Shown in pieces: positions 14,765 to 24,700 of a stretch of DNA of 39,715 nt (positions are counted from its first letter, which is position 1; every line of letters starts with the position of its first letter). The notes below the pieces were generated by a model. The model had not been told where the DNA came from. It made no database searches and saw only the letters and a list, made by a program, of their open reading frames with translations. Source of the DNA: Lachnospiraceae bacterium. GTDB lineage: Bacteria > Bacillota > Clostridia > Lachnospirales > Lachnospiraceae. The DNA lies in the NCBI GenBank assembly GCA_028689585.1, contig JAQVCW010000032.1, forward strand, positions 1 to 39,715, in the 5' to 3' direction. Both the position numbers and the translations under genes were made by a program.

Positions 14765-17275
14765 ATGGGAAAGAAAGCAGATGGATATTTCAGGGAGGAT
14801 CCCTGGCAGATAGTGGAAGAAGGGTTCGATCCTTCTTATTCCAGAGTTTCAGAATCTGTATTCTCTCTGGCAAATGAATATATGGGAGTCCGCGGCTACA
14901 TGGAAGAGGGCATCACAGGAGACAGCCTTGTGGGAAGCTATTTCGGCGGTGTCTATGAACAGAAAAAGCAGGAGGGTTCTTCCTATAAAGGCATTGTGGA
15001 TACCACGGAATTTATGGTTCATTCTGTAGACTGGCTGTATACCCGTCTGGAAGCGGATGGCGAAAGGCTGGATCTTGGCAAGAGTAACTTTCGCAGTTTT
15101 CGAAGAGTTCTGGACATGAAGACAGGATTGCTGACCAGAAGCTTTGTGTGGCGGCTGGCGGGTGGAAAGGAAGTGCAGATTACGCTGGAACGGATTCTCT
15201 CCATGAGCCGGGTGGAACGGGCCGCGCAGAGAATTACCATAACTTCCCTGGATTATGAGGGAACGCTGTGCTTGGATATGGGGCTGGATGGTTCCGGTCT
15301 CCATGAAAGCGCCGGACAGAATTTCTGGAAAACCCTGGATATCAAAGCGGATGACTGGAAGGTGAGGATGGAGCAGGAAACGCTGCATACCGGCCAGCGG
15401 GTTTGCTCCGGGATCAGGGTGACCGGAAAAGAGCTTGAGCAGGAAAAAAATCCGGAGCGGGAAAAACAGCAGGAGAGTTTTGAAACACAGAGGGGACATA
15501 TAGGCCCGGCCGTTTTTTCGAAGGAAGAAAAGAAAGCAGTGTTATCTTACCGTCTGGAACTCCGGCCGGGAAAAACGATTCAAATTCAGCGCCGGGTATG
15601 CAACCTGGTCTGGAAGCCGGAGGAACATTCTCAGTGTGTGGGCAGTGAGAGTGCCGGAGGGCAATTCAAGAAGGCCTCTGCGTTCTTGCTGCGAGGCGCG
15701 CATGCTTCGCATGACAAAGTCTCTGCGCGTTCATGCAATTCCGCCGGAGGCTTACAGCGTGCCGGAGGTCCCTCCCTCGCCGAGTTGTACCTGGAAAAAT
15801 GCAATAAGATGTGGGAATTTCTGGAGACCGGAGATTTTGAAGAAATCCTGGAAGAGAACCGGAAATGGTGGCAGGAAATATGGGAGAAATGTGATATTGA
15901 AATATATGGCGACAGTGCAAACCAGCAGGGAATCCGATTTTGTATTTTTCAAATGTTCCAGACCTATCATGGAGCGGTGAAAGGAAGCAATATCGGTGCG
16001 AAGGGGTTGACTGGAGAAGCTTACAACGGGAATGCATTTTGGGATACAGAGACTTATTGTCTGCCTTTTTATCTGTTCCATGATCAAAAGGCAGCGGAAA
16101 ATCTGCTGTACTTCCGGTATCAGACATTGGACGAAGCCAGAAAACGGGCAGCGCAGTTGGACTGTGGGGGGGCATTTTATCCAATTGCCACCATCAGCGG
16201 CAGGGAATGCTGTAATCTCTGGCAGCATGCCAGTCTGCAGCTTCAGGCATCTACGGCGGTGGCCTATGGCATCTGGTTTTATGAAAAAATGACGGGAAAT
16301 CTGGAATTTCTGAAAAACCAGGGGCTTGAGATGCTGATCGAGATCAGCCGGATGCTGGCTGACAGAGGCGATTTTAGCGGTGACGGAAAACGATATGGCT
16401 ATTATGGCGTTATGGGACCGGACGAATTTCAGATGATGGTAAACCATAACTGTTATACGAATTATATGGGACGTTTTACATTCCGCTACACGCTGGAGTG
16501 CATCGAAAAGGTACAGCAGGAATCGGAGCATGAATGGGAGGCTCTGGCGGCCAGACTGAACTATATGGAAACAGAAGGAAAAGAATGGAAGCGGATGGCA
16601 GATGCCATGTACATACCAAAGAATGAAGAAACAAAATTGTACGAACAGCAGGAGGGCTTCTTCCAATTGCCTCATATTGATGTGGATCAGATCCCTGTGG
16701 AGGATTTTCCGCTGTACAGTCATTGGACCTATGACAGGATTTATCGGAATGATATGATCAAGCAGCCGGATGTACTGATGCTGATGCTGCTGTTCAACAG
16801 TTCTTTTACGAAGGAAGAGCTGAAATGCAACTATGAATATTATGAGCCGCGGTGTATTCATGAAAGCTCTCTGTCACCGTCCGTTCACTCTATTTTAGCC
16901 AGCCAGCTTGGAAAAAGGAAAGAGGCGTATGAATTTTTCCGGTTTGCAACCCGCATGGATCTGGATAATTATAACCGCAACAGCGGAGAAGGGATTCATA
17001 CGACTTCCATCGCGGCAGCCTGGATCAATATTGTGTATGGCTTTGGCGGCCTGCGTTCCGACGGCGATCTGCTTGAGCTAAATCCGGTCATACCAAAGCA
17101 GTGGGAGGAATATGCATTTCGGCTGTGTTATCAGGAGGATGTATTGACGGTTCGTGTAAAAAAGAACGAAGTGCTGCTGAAAATGGCAGAAGGAAAGCCT
17201 GTGGAGCTGCTGGTTTATGGCGAGAAAATTCGAATGGGGAAGGAAACGGTCATTCGGAGCATTCCAGAGGAATAA
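14765..17275 (+). CDS. GH65 family disaccharide phosphorylase (first copy)
   Basis: GH65 inverting phosphorylases split alpha-linked glucosides with phosphate to beta-glucose 1-phosphate. This protein is 836 residues. The N-terminal beta-sandwich runs to about 270; the (alpha/alpha)6 barrel starts near WWQEIWEKCDIEI and has the GLTGEAYNGNAFWDTETY segment typical of the family. The general acid is Glu554 in GVMGPDEFQMMVNHNCYTN, and HESSLSPSVHS follows near residue 700. The acceptor-side segment GRECCNLWQHASLQLQ differs from the second copy, so the acceptor sugar probably differs too (kojibiose- or glucosyl-rhamnose-type enzymes are possible; not resolved). About 50 extra residues around 292-338 come from a repeat-like insertion. 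The ribosome site is GAGAGGAAAG. The specific substrate is unknown. Confidence 0.9.
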   Translation: MGKKADGYFREDPWQIVEEGFDPSYSRVSESVFSLANEYMGVRGYMEEGITGDSLVGSYFGGVYEQKKQEGSSYKGIVDTTEFMVHSVDWLYTRLEADGERLDLGKSNFRSFRRVLDMKTGLLTRSFVWRLAGGKEVQITLERILSMSRVERAAQRITITSLDYEGTLCLDMGLDGSGLHESAGQNFWKTLDIKADDWKVRMEQETLHTGQRVCSGIRVTGKELEQEKNPEREKQQESFETQRGHIGPAVFSKEEKKAVLSYRLELRPGKTIQIQRRVCNLVWKPEEHSQCVGSESAGGQFKKASAFLLRGAHASHDKVSARSCNSAGGLQRAGGPSLAELYLEKCNKMWEFLETGDFEEILEENRKWWQEIWEKCDIEIYGDSANQQGIRFCIFQMFQTYHGAVKGSNIGAKGLTGEAYNGNAFWDTETYCLPFYLFHDQKAAENLLYFRYQTLDEARKRAAQLDCGGAFYPIATISGRECCNLWQHASLQLQASTAVAYGIWFYEKMTGNLEFLKNQGLEMLIEISRMLADRGDFSGDGKRYGYYGVMGPDEFQMMVNHNCYTNYMGRFTFRYTLECIEKVQQESEHEWEALAARLNYMETEGKEWKRMADAMYIPKNEETKLYEQQEGFFQLPHIDVDQIPVEDFPLYSHWTYDRIYRNDMIKQPDVLMLMLLFNSSFTKEELKCNYEYYEPRCIHESSLSPSVHSILASQLGKRKEAYEFFRFATRMDLDNYNRNSGEGIHTTSIAAAWINIVYGFGGLRSDGDLLELNPVIPKQWEEYAFRLCYQEDVLTVRVKKNEVLLKMAEGKPVELLVYGEKIRMGKETVIRSIPEE
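15640..15777 (+). repeat. Repeat-derived in-frame insertion in the first GH65 gene
   Basis: Three GCCGGAGG words (about 15653, 15743 and 15761) bracket a segment with a CATGC-TTC-GCATG hairpin (about 15701-15713) and an imperfect direct repeat, CTCTGCG-TTCTTGC and CTCTGCGCGTTCATGC. The encoded residues (SAGGQFKKASAFLLRGAHAS and onward) look unlike a GH65 fold element and fall in the linker between sandwich and barrel. Confidence 0.6.
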
Positions 17276-17286
17276 GGAGGAGGACT

Positions 17287-19683
17287 ATGAATTGGACGAT
17301 ACGGACGGAAGGATTTGACAGAGATCAGATCCCTGCCATGGAAAATCGATTTTTTTGCGGCAATGGGTATCTGGGCATTCGCGGAGCACCGGAAGAATTT
17401 GGAAAGGAAGAAATGCCGGCAGTCAATCTGGCCGGCATTTTTGATAAGACGGGAGAAGGCTGGAGAGAACCGTTAAATGCACCCAATGGGCTGTACACGT
17501 TTTTGCGGGTGGATGGGGAAGAGTACGGTCTGCCGGAACAGGAGCCGCTGCAGCATGAGCTGGAGCTGGACTACCGACATGGCATTTTATACCGGAAAAC
17601 GAGCTGGAAAACCAGGAGAGGCATTGTGACGGTGCGCTCAGAACGGTTCGCAGGAAGGAAGGACGTACATTTGATTGCCATGCGCTATGCAGTCAGTGCG
17701 GATTTTCATGGTGAAATTGAACTATGCGAGGGAATTGACGGAGATGTATGGGATATTCATGGCCCTCATTATGATCAGATCTGCAGCGAAAGCATTTCAA
17801 TGGAAAAGGAAGAACTGCAGAACAGACCGGATGGATGGCGGTGGGAAAAGGATTGCCTGCGCCTGGAAGGGATTACCCATGAAAAAAAAGATGCGGCAGC
17901 AGTGGCGGAATGCATTTGCAGAGATTTTCCCTGTGATGTTAAGGTGATGCGAAAAGAAAAGCAGATCCTGCGCTGCTTTTCCTTTGTATCGGAAATCGGC
18001 CGGGAATATTCTCTGGAAAAAGGAATTGCAGTGTATACCTCCAGGGATGTGGAAACTATGCCGGAAGATCCGGCACTTTGGGGAAAATCATCCCGCAGGG
18101 CTGAAAAAATATCGGAGCTTCTCCGGTCAAAAGAAGTGCAGACACTGCTTCAATTTATGAAAAACGGGTATGAGGAAGAAAAGAAACTGCAGATTCAAGC
18201 CTGGGAAGAAAAGTGGAGCATGAGTCAGGTGGAGATAGAAGGGGATGATTCTGCAATGGAAGCGCTGAATTATTCCATTTATCATCTGATGTCGATTGCT
18301 CCGGCGCCAGGATCCAATCTGTCCATACCTGCCAGAGGACTGTCTGGTCAGACCTATAAAGGTGCTGTGTTCTGGGATACGGAGATGTTTATGCTGGATT
18401 TTTTCCTGTTTACCGATCCGGACGTGGCCAGGAGCCTGGTAAAATACCGGGTGGATACCCTCGCGGGAGCACAGAAAAAAGCAGCGGATTACGGATATGA
18501 AGGGGCATTTTATGCCTGGGAGAGCCAGGAAAGGGGCTTTGATGCCTGTACGGATTACAATGTGACGGATGTGTTTACCGGAAGGCCGATGCGGACTTAT
18601 TTCAAAGATAAGCAGTATCATATTTCAGCGGCGGCAGCCTATGGAATCCTGCGCTATCTGGCGGTGACCGGTGATGAAAGCCTGCTGGCCCAGGGCGGCC
18701 TGGAAACGGTGGTGGAATGCGCCAGATTTTATTACAGCCTGCTTGTGAAACGGGCGGTGAGCGAGGCGTATGAAATACATGATGTGATCGGTCCGGATGA
18801 ATATCATGAGCGCGTGAACAACAATGCCTATACGAACCGCATGGCTAAATTCGTGCTGGAGGCCGCAGCCGGATTATTGGACGAATTTGTGCGCAAAGGG
18901 GAAATTCACTTAAAAATGAAAGAAGCGCCTGCGAAAGAATCGTCTGCGAAAGAACCGCCTGCCCAAGAACAGACGGCGGAACCGCCGGTCCAAGAACCGG
19001 AATGGCGGAACGATCCAAAACAGGCAGAAAGGCAGGCGGAACAGTTTCGGGAAGCGGCAGAGAAGCTTTATATACCGGAACCGGATGCGGCCGGAATCAT
19101 CCCTCAGTTTGACGGCTATGAAAAACTGGAGGATGCTTCACTGGAACAGGTGCGCAGCAGGCTTTTAAATCCGCGGGAATACTGGGGCGGAGCTTACGGC
19201 GTGGCATCGGAAACGAAGGTGATTAAGCAGGCGGATGTGGTAACGATGCTCAACTTGTTCTCCGGCGAATATTCCGATGAAATCAAAAAGAAAAACTGGG
19301 AATATTATGAGCCGCGGACAGAGCATGGTTCCTCTCTGAGTTCCTGTATGTATGCCATGCTTGCCTGCAAATGCGGCATGGCTGAGAAGGCCTGTCCGTT
19401 TTTTGAAAAATCAGCCAGAGCAGATCTGGATGGCGGTGGGAAGGAATGGGCAGGGCTGGTCTATATTGGCGGTACTCATCCGGCGGCAGCAGGCGGTGCC
19501 TATATGACCGCAGTAGAGGGATTCGGCGGAGTTTCCATTCAGAATGGAAAACTTCAGGTCAATTCATGTCTGCCGGAAAAATGGAAGCGGCTGAAGTTTT
19601 GCGTCTGCTGCAGAGGTATTGGCTATCGGGTGGAAATAAAAAGAGAAAACGATGAAATAAAGACAGAAATTCAGAAAATCTGA
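17287..19683 (+). CDS. GH65 family disaccharide phosphorylase (second copy)
   Basis: This is a second inverting phosphorylase, 798 residues from ATG 17287, chosen because GGAGGAGG lies 5 bases ahead and the protein then starts MNWTIRTEGFDRDQIPAMEN, followed by the usual GNGYLGIRG motif. The barrel has SGQTYKGAVFWDTEMFMLDF. The general acid is Glu505 in DVIGPDEYHERVNNNAYTN. The EHGSSLSSCMYAML segment near 680 is the usual phosphate-site region. The acceptor segment reads NVTDVFTGRPMRTYFKDKQ, which from memory resembles nigerose phosphorylase more than maltose or trehalose phosphorylase; this needs alignment. A charged 5-residue repeat lies at 547-570. It is 11 bases downstream of the first GH65 gene and convergent with lacI. 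Confidence 0.9.
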   Translation: MNWTIRTEGFDRDQIPAMENRFFCGNGYLGIRGAPEEFGKEEMPAVNLAGIFDKTGEGWREPLNAPNGLYTFLRVDGEEYGLPEQEPLQHELELDYRHGILYRKTSWKTRRGIVTVRSERFAGRKDVHLIAMRYAVSADFHGEIELCEGIDGDVWDIHGPHYDQICSESISMEKEELQNRPDGWRWEKDCLRLEGITHEKKDAAAVAECICRDFPCDVKVMRKEKQILRCFSFVSEIGREYSLEKGIAVYTSRDVETMPEDPALWGKSSRRAEKISELLRSKEVQTLLQFMKNGYEEEKKLQIQAWEEKWSMSQVEIEGDDSAMEALNYSIYHLMSIAPAPGSNLSIPARGLSGQTYKGAVFWDTEMFMLDFFLFTDPDVARSLVKYRVDTLAGAQKKAADYGYEGAFYAWESQERGFDACTDYNVTDVFTGRPMRTYFKDKQYHISAAAAYGILRYLAVTGDESLLAQGGLETVVECARFYYSLLVKRAVSEAYEIHDVIGPDEYHERVNNNAYTNRMAKFVLEAAAGLLDEFVRKGEIHLKMKEAPAKESSAKEPPAQEQTAEPPVQEPEWRNDPKQAERQAEQFREAAEKLYIPEPDAAGIIPQFDGYEKLEDASLEQVRSRLLNPREYWGGAYGVASETKVIKQADVVTMLNLFSGEYSDEIKKKNWEYYEPRTEHGSSLSSCMYAMLACKCGMAEKACPFFEKSARADLDGGGKEWAGLVYIGGTHPAAAGGAYMTAVEGFGGVSIQNGKLQVNSCLPEKWKRLKFCVCCRGIGYRVEIKRENDEIKTEIQKI
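18925..18996 (+). repeat. In-frame 15-bp minisatellite in the second GH65 gene
   Basis: Five units (15, 15, 15, 12 and 15 bases) encode APAKE, SSAKE, PPAQE, QTAE and PPVQE. They follow the helix after the catalytic region and form a Pro/Glu-rich loop absent from most of the fold. Confidence 0.75.
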
Positions 19684-19740
19684 CCGGGGCACAGATCCTG
19701 TGCAGTCCGGGTGGGAAAAGGGGATTCAGAGCTGCGTTTA

Positions 19741-20781
19741 TTACAGCTCTCTGACACTTTCCCGTTCCACCAGTCTCACCGGAAGTATGACATTGGACGG
19801 ATCCGGTTTTTCCCCATCCAGCAACTGCAGCATAAAATCTGCGGCGATGCAGGCCTTCTGCTTCATATCCTGATGAATGGTAGTCAGGGGCGGGATCGCC
19901 ATCTGAGCCATGGGCAGATCGTCAAAGCCCACAATGGACAGATCTTCCGGTACCCGGATATGATTTGCGTACAGTCCGCTGAGAATGCCCACCGCCAGCA
20001 GATCCGCGGATACCACAAGACCGGTGATCTTCTGATCTGCGGGACCAGTTTCTGTTTTCAGATGACCGGTAATCGCATTGGCAGCAGCATGACAGGAGGC
20101 CACACTGTCCATCTCATATTCAAAAAGAATGGACGGATCAAAGGGAATGCTGCTCTTGGTGAGTGCGGAGCGGTAGCCGAGAAAGCGCTCCTGAAGAACA
20201 CCGCCGTCTTTGAGCAGGGGTGTTGCGAAGCCAATCCGTCTGTGGCCTTTTTCTATCAGGTGACGGGTGGCCAGGTAGCTTCCCTTGAAATCCTCCAGCC
20301 CGACATTATACATATCTTTTTGATGGACATAGCTGTCGATCATGACCATGGGAGTGGGGAAGCCTGCCAGGGCATCAAAAAAAAGGTCATGAAAAATACC
20401 GGTAAAAAACAGCCCGTCCACGTTCCAGTTCTGCAGGAAGCTGATCAGCTCGTCGGAAGTCTTGACCGTGCGCAGCATCAGATAGTAGCCCTGTTCTCTG
20501 AGGCGGCTCTCGATCACTCCGATAGAAGCGGAATGAAACGGATCCTCCATCATATTGCTGTTGTCCCGGGTAATGACATGGTTGATAAAAGCCACCACTC
20601 TGGAGCTTTTGGAGACCAGGGCACGGGCGGACATATTGGGGGTATAGCCTAGCGTGCGGATGGCATCATTCACCTTTTCAATGGTTTCCTGAGAAACCCG
20701 GCTGGAACGGCCGTGGATGACATTGGAAATAGTGGTGGCGCTGACACCGGTATAGCTGGCGAGATCTTTAATAGTTACCAT
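19741..20781 (-). CDS. LacI family transcriptional regulator
   Basis: This 346-residue repressor has the LacI helix-turn-helix at residues 1-25 (TIKDLASYTGVSATTISNVI, then HGRSSRVS) and hinge (TPNMSARALVSKSS), followed by a periplasmic-binding-protein-like sensor with VDGLFFTG, LIEKGHRRIGFATP and SIVGFDDLPMAQMAIPPLTTI. It lies convergent to the second GH65 gene and divergent from pgmB. A GTTTAACGTAAAAC site (20813-20826) in its own leader, matching two sites before the transporter, suggests autoregulation and control of the whole sugar module. The effector is probably the imported disaccharide or a sugar phosphate; not shown. The minus-strand ribosome site is AAGGGAAG. No clear T-tailed terminator separates it from the convergent gene (a GCACAG/CTGTGC hairpin near 19690 only). 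Confidence 0.95.
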   Translation of the reverse strand: MVTIKDLASYTGVSATTISNVIHGRSSRVSQETIEKVNDAIRTLGYTPNMSARALVSKSSRVVAFINHVITRDNSNMMEDPFHSASIGVIESRLREQGYYLMLRTVKTSDELISFLQNWNVDGLFFTGIFHDLFFDALAGFPTPMVMIDSYVHQKDMYNVGLEDFKGSYLATRHLIEKGHRRIGFATPLLKDGGVLQERFLGYRSALTKSSIPFDPSILFEYEMDSVASCHAAANAITGHLKTETGPADQKITGLVVSADLLAVGILSGLYANHIRVPEDLSIVGFDDLPMAQMAIPPLTTIHQDMKQKACIAADFMLQLLDGEKPDPSNVILPVRLVERESVREL

Positions 20782-20812
20782 GAGCGGACTTCCCTTTCTG
20801 ATTACGGCACAG

Positions 20813-20868
20813 GTTTAACGTAAAACATAATTAAATTAACTATAACACACTATTTGTTTTTTTGTAAA
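20813..20868 (-). promoter_or_regulatory. lacI promoter and operator
   Basis: On the minus strand TTTACA (20863-20868) is 17 bases from TTATAG (20840-20845). The operator GTTTAACGTAAAAC (20813-20826, plus-strand reading) lies just downstream of the expected start, suited to autorepression. It also lies about 130 bases before pgmB on the other strand. Confidence 0.6.
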
Positions 20869-20890
20869 GAACGAGAGATAGAAACACTGA

Positions 20891-20938
20891 GATTGCGTCA
20901 GCCCATTTGCGGCCGGCAAATTTGGGATGGCCAGGTTC
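20891..20938 (+). repeat. Intergenic structured repeat, short copy (R3)
   Basis: This copy keeps only hairpin 2: GCGTCAGCCCA, inner arms ATTTGC/GCAAAT around a GGCCG loop region, then TGGGATGG and a GGTTC end. It stops directly before AAAGGAGG, the pgmB ribosome site. Its outer stem is the most degenerate of the family. Confidence 0.75.
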
Positions 20939-20952
20939 AAAGGAGGAAAAAT

Positions 20953-21642
20953 ATGATTCAAGGAGTGATTTTTGATCTGGACGGGGTTCTGGTATCCACG
21001 GATGAACTGCATTACCAGGCATGGAAAATGCTGGCGGGGGAATTGGGGATCCATAATTTTACGAAAAAAGACAATGAGCGCCAGAGGGGCATCAGCCGCA
21101 TGGCATCTTTGGAGGTGCTCCTGGAAAAAAGCACCAGAAAATTTTCCGCGGAAGAAAAAGAGGAGATGGCAGAACAGAAAAACAATTATTATAAGGAACT
21201 TTTAAAAAGCCTGACACCGGACAGCCTTTTGCCGGGAGCGAAGGAGACACTGGTATATCTGAGGTCAAAAGGGATCCGGACAGCGGTGGGCTCCGCCAGC
21301 AAAAATGCACCGGAAATACTGAAACGCATCGGTCTTCTTCCTCTGCTGGATCAGGTGAGCTGCGGGCTGGACACCACCAAATCAAAGCCGGATCCGGAAG
21401 TGTTTCTGGTGGCAGCCAGGAAGCTGGGGCTGCCTGCACAGGTGTGTCTGGTGGCCGAAGATTCCGCCGCCGGCATCCAGGCAGCGAAAGCCGGTCATAT
21501 GACAAGCCTTGCGGTAGGCCCGCTGTATCAGCAGTTGGGAGGAACCTGGCAGGCCAGAGACCTGTCGGCTGTAGAAAACTGGGAAGCGATTATTTCCTGC
21601 CCGATTTCATGGAAAATGCCGGAAAAAACAAACTGTATGTAG
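20953..21642 (+). CDS. pgmB: Beta-phosphoglucomutase (HAD family)
   Basis: PgmB turns beta-glucose 1-phosphate into glucose 6-phosphate, the step needed after GH65 phosphorolysis. The protein is 229 residues from ATG 20953, preceded by AAAGGAGG. The HAD motifs are clear: nucleophile Asp8 and acid/base Asp10 in FDLDGVLVSTDELH, motif II VGSASKNAP (about 115), motif III lysine in KSKPDPEVF and motif IV AEDSAAGIQAAKAG. The cap-domain segment RGISRMASLEVLL matches beta-phosphoglucomutase, as opposed to general phosphatases. Its place next to the GH65 genes and lacI makes the assignment firm. Confidence 0.95.
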   Translation: MIQGVIFDLDGVLVSTDELHYQAWKMLAGELGIHNFTKKDNERQRGISRMASLEVLLEKSTRKFSAEEKEEMAEQKNNYYKELLKSLTPDSLLPGAKETLVYLRSKGIRTAVGSASKNAPEILKRIGLLPLLDQVSCGLDTTKSKPDPEVFLVAARKLGLPAQVCLVAEDSAAGIQAAKAGHMTSLAVGPLYQQLGGTWQARDLSAVENWEAIISCPISWKMPEKTNCM

Positions 21643-21681
21643 AAAAATACAAAAAAATGACGAAAACAGTCCTCCATCAAA

Positions 21682-21710
21682 TAGACAAAGACCAAATCTT
21701 GTGCTACAAT
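21682..21710 (+). promoter_or_regulatory. Promoter candidate for the PFOR gene
   Basis: TAGACA (21682-21687), 17 bases, TACAAT (21705-21710), followed by a leader of about 70 bases and an AGGAGG ribosome site. Confidence 0.6.
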
Positions 21711-21788
21711 AAATCAATATGGAAACATGTACAAAGGGACCGATGTGCTTTATGGCAGAGGTTCTCATTATAAGGAGGAAAACTACAA

Positions 21789-24700
21789 ATGGCAAGAAAA
21801 ATGAAGACCATGGATGGTAATCATGCTGCAGCACATGCGTCATACGCATTTACTGATGTGGCAGCCATCTATCCGATTACCCCTTCATCTGTTATGGCAG
21901 AAGCTACTGATGAATGGGCAACACAGGGAAGACTGAATATGTTTGGACAGACAGTTCAGGTAACTGAAATGCAGTCTGAGGCAGGTGCAGCCGGTACAGT
22001 ACACGGTTCTCTGGCAGCAGGCGCTCTGACTACTACTTATACAGCATCTCAGGGCTTACTGCTTATGATTCCGAACCTTTACAAAATCGCTGGTGAAAGA
22101 CTGCCAGGTGTATTCAACGTATCCGCTCGTGCACTGGCAAGCCATGCACTTTCAATTTTCGGTGATCATTCTGACGTATATGCATGTCGTCAGACTGGTG
22201 CATGTATGCTGTGTGAATCCAGCGTACAGGAAGTTATGGATCTGACTCCGGTTGCTCATCTGGCAGCGATCAAAGGACGTCTTCCATTCATCAACTTCTT
22301 TGATGGTTTCCGTACTTCCCATGAGATCCAGAAGATCGAACAGTGGGATTACGAAGATCTGAAAGAAATGACCGATCTGGATGCAGTTCAGGCGTGGAGA
22401 GATCAGTGTCTGAATCCGAATCATCCATGTCAGAGAGGTTCCGCTCAGAACCCGGATATCTTCTTCCAGGCAAGAGAAGCATGTAACCCGTACTACGATG
22501 CTATGCCGGCTATCGTACAGGAATACATGGACAAAGTAAACGCAAAGATCGGAACAGATTACAAACTGTTCAACTATTATGGAGCAGCAGACGCAGAGCA
22601 TGTCATCATCGCTATGGGTTCTGTATGTGATACGATCGAAGAGACTATCGACTACTTAATGGCGGCAGGCAAAAAAATCGGTGTTGTGAAAGTTCGTCTT
22701 TACAGACCGTTCTCAGCAGCAGCATTAGTAGAAGCGATCCCTGCTACTGTAAAACAGATTTCCGTTCTTGACAGAACCAAAGAGCCGGGCGCTATGGGCG
22801 AACCTCTGTATCTGGATGTAGTAGCAGCTCTGAAGGGCACCAAATTCGAAGCAACTCCTGTATTCACAGGCCGTTACGGATTAGGTTCCAAAGATACCAC
22901 TCCGGCACAGATCGTAGCAGTATATGACAATACCACAAAAGCAAAATTCACCATCGGTATCGTTGATGATGTAACCAATCTGTCACTGGAACTGGGCGCT
23001 CCTCTGGTAACCACTCCGGAAGGAACCATCAACTGTAAATTCTGGGGACTTGGCGCAGACGGTACCGTAGGTGCTAACAAGAACTCCATCAAGATCATTG
23101 GTGACAACACCGATATGTACGCTCAGGCTTACTTTGATTATGACTCAAAGAAATCCGGCGGTGTTACCATGTCTCATCTGAGATTTGGTAAGAAAGCAAT
23201 TAAATCTACTTACCTGATCCACAAAGCAAACTTTGTAGCCTGCCACAATCCTTCCTATGTTCGTAAATACAACATGGTACAGGAACTGGTTGACGGAGGC
23301 ACATTCCTGCTGAACTGCCCGTGGGATATGGAAGGCATCGAACATCATCTGCCGGGACAGGTTAAAAAATTCATCGCTGATCACGGAATTAAATTCTACG
23401 TGATCGACGGTATCAAAATCGGTAAAGAGATCGGCCTTGGCGGACGTATCAATACCGTACTTCAGTCAGCATTCTTCAAACTGGCGAACATCATTCCGGA
23501 AGAACAGGCAATCGACCTGATGAAAGCTGCTGCAAAAGCTACTTACGGACGTAAGGGTGACAAGATTGTACAGATGAACTATGATGCAATCGATGCAGGC
23601 GCAAAACAGGTGGTAGAGATTTCTGTTCCGGATAGCTGGAAGAACGCAGCAGATGAAGGACTTGATGTAAAATCAGCTACTCACGGCAACAAAGCTGCAG
23701 TTGATTTCGTAAACAACATCCAGACCAAGATCAATGCTCAGGAAGGAAACACCCTGCCTGTATCCGCATTCAAGGATTATGTAGATGGTACTACACCATC
23801 CGGCACCGCAGCATACGAAAAACGTGGTATCGCAGTAGATATCCCGGTATGGAATCCGGAGAACTGTATTCAGTGTAACCGCTGTGCATATGTATGTCCG
23901 CACGCAGTTATCCGTCCGATCGCTATGACCGATGCAGAGCTTGCTGCTGCTCCGGAAGGAACCAAGACACTGCCTATGACCGGAATGGCTGATTACAAAT
24001 TCGCTATCGTTGTATCCGCTCTGGATTGTACCGGATGTGGTTCCTGTGCTAATGTATGCCCGGGCAAGAAGGGTGCAAAAGCACTGGCTATGGAGAACAT
24101 GGAAGCAAACGCTGCATGCCAGGCTGGATTTGATTACGCAGTAGAACTGCCGATCAAGACAGACGTAATAGAGAAATTCAAAGAAAATACCGTAAAAGGT
24201 TCTCAGTTCAAACAGCCTCTGCTTGAGTTCTCAGGCGCTTGCGGCGGATGTGGCGAGACTCCTTATGCTAAATTGATTACACAGTTGTTTGGTGACAGAA
24301 TGTACATTGCAAATGCTACCGGATGCTCCTCTATCTGGGGTAACTCTTCACCATCCACACCATATACCGCTAATGCAAAGGGACAGGGACCTGCATGGTC
24401 TAACTCACTGTTCGAAGATAACGCAGAGTTTGGTTATGGTATGCTGCTGGCTCAGAAGGCGATCCGTGAAGGCCTGAAAGCAAAAGTAGAAGATGTGGTA
24501 GCAAATGGCGATAACGAAGCAGTAAAGGCTGCAGGTCAGGAATGGCTGGATACCTTCGCTGTAGGCGCTGCCAACGGAACTGCTACGGACAAGCTGGTTG
24601 CTGCTCTTGAGAGCTGCGGATGCGATAAAGCTCAGGAAATCCTGAAAAACAAAGATTACCTGGCTAAGAAATCTCAGTGGATCTTCGGCGGTGACGGATG

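Noticed and set aside
14820-14842. GGTTCGATCC resembling a tRNA T-loop
   Set aside because: It lies within the GH65 coding sequence and no acceptor or anticodon stems surround it.
17101-17286. A longer start for the second GH65 enzyme
   Set aside because: The extension overlaps the coding end of the first GH65 gene in another frame; ATG 17287 has GGAGGAGG and the family's expected N-terminus.
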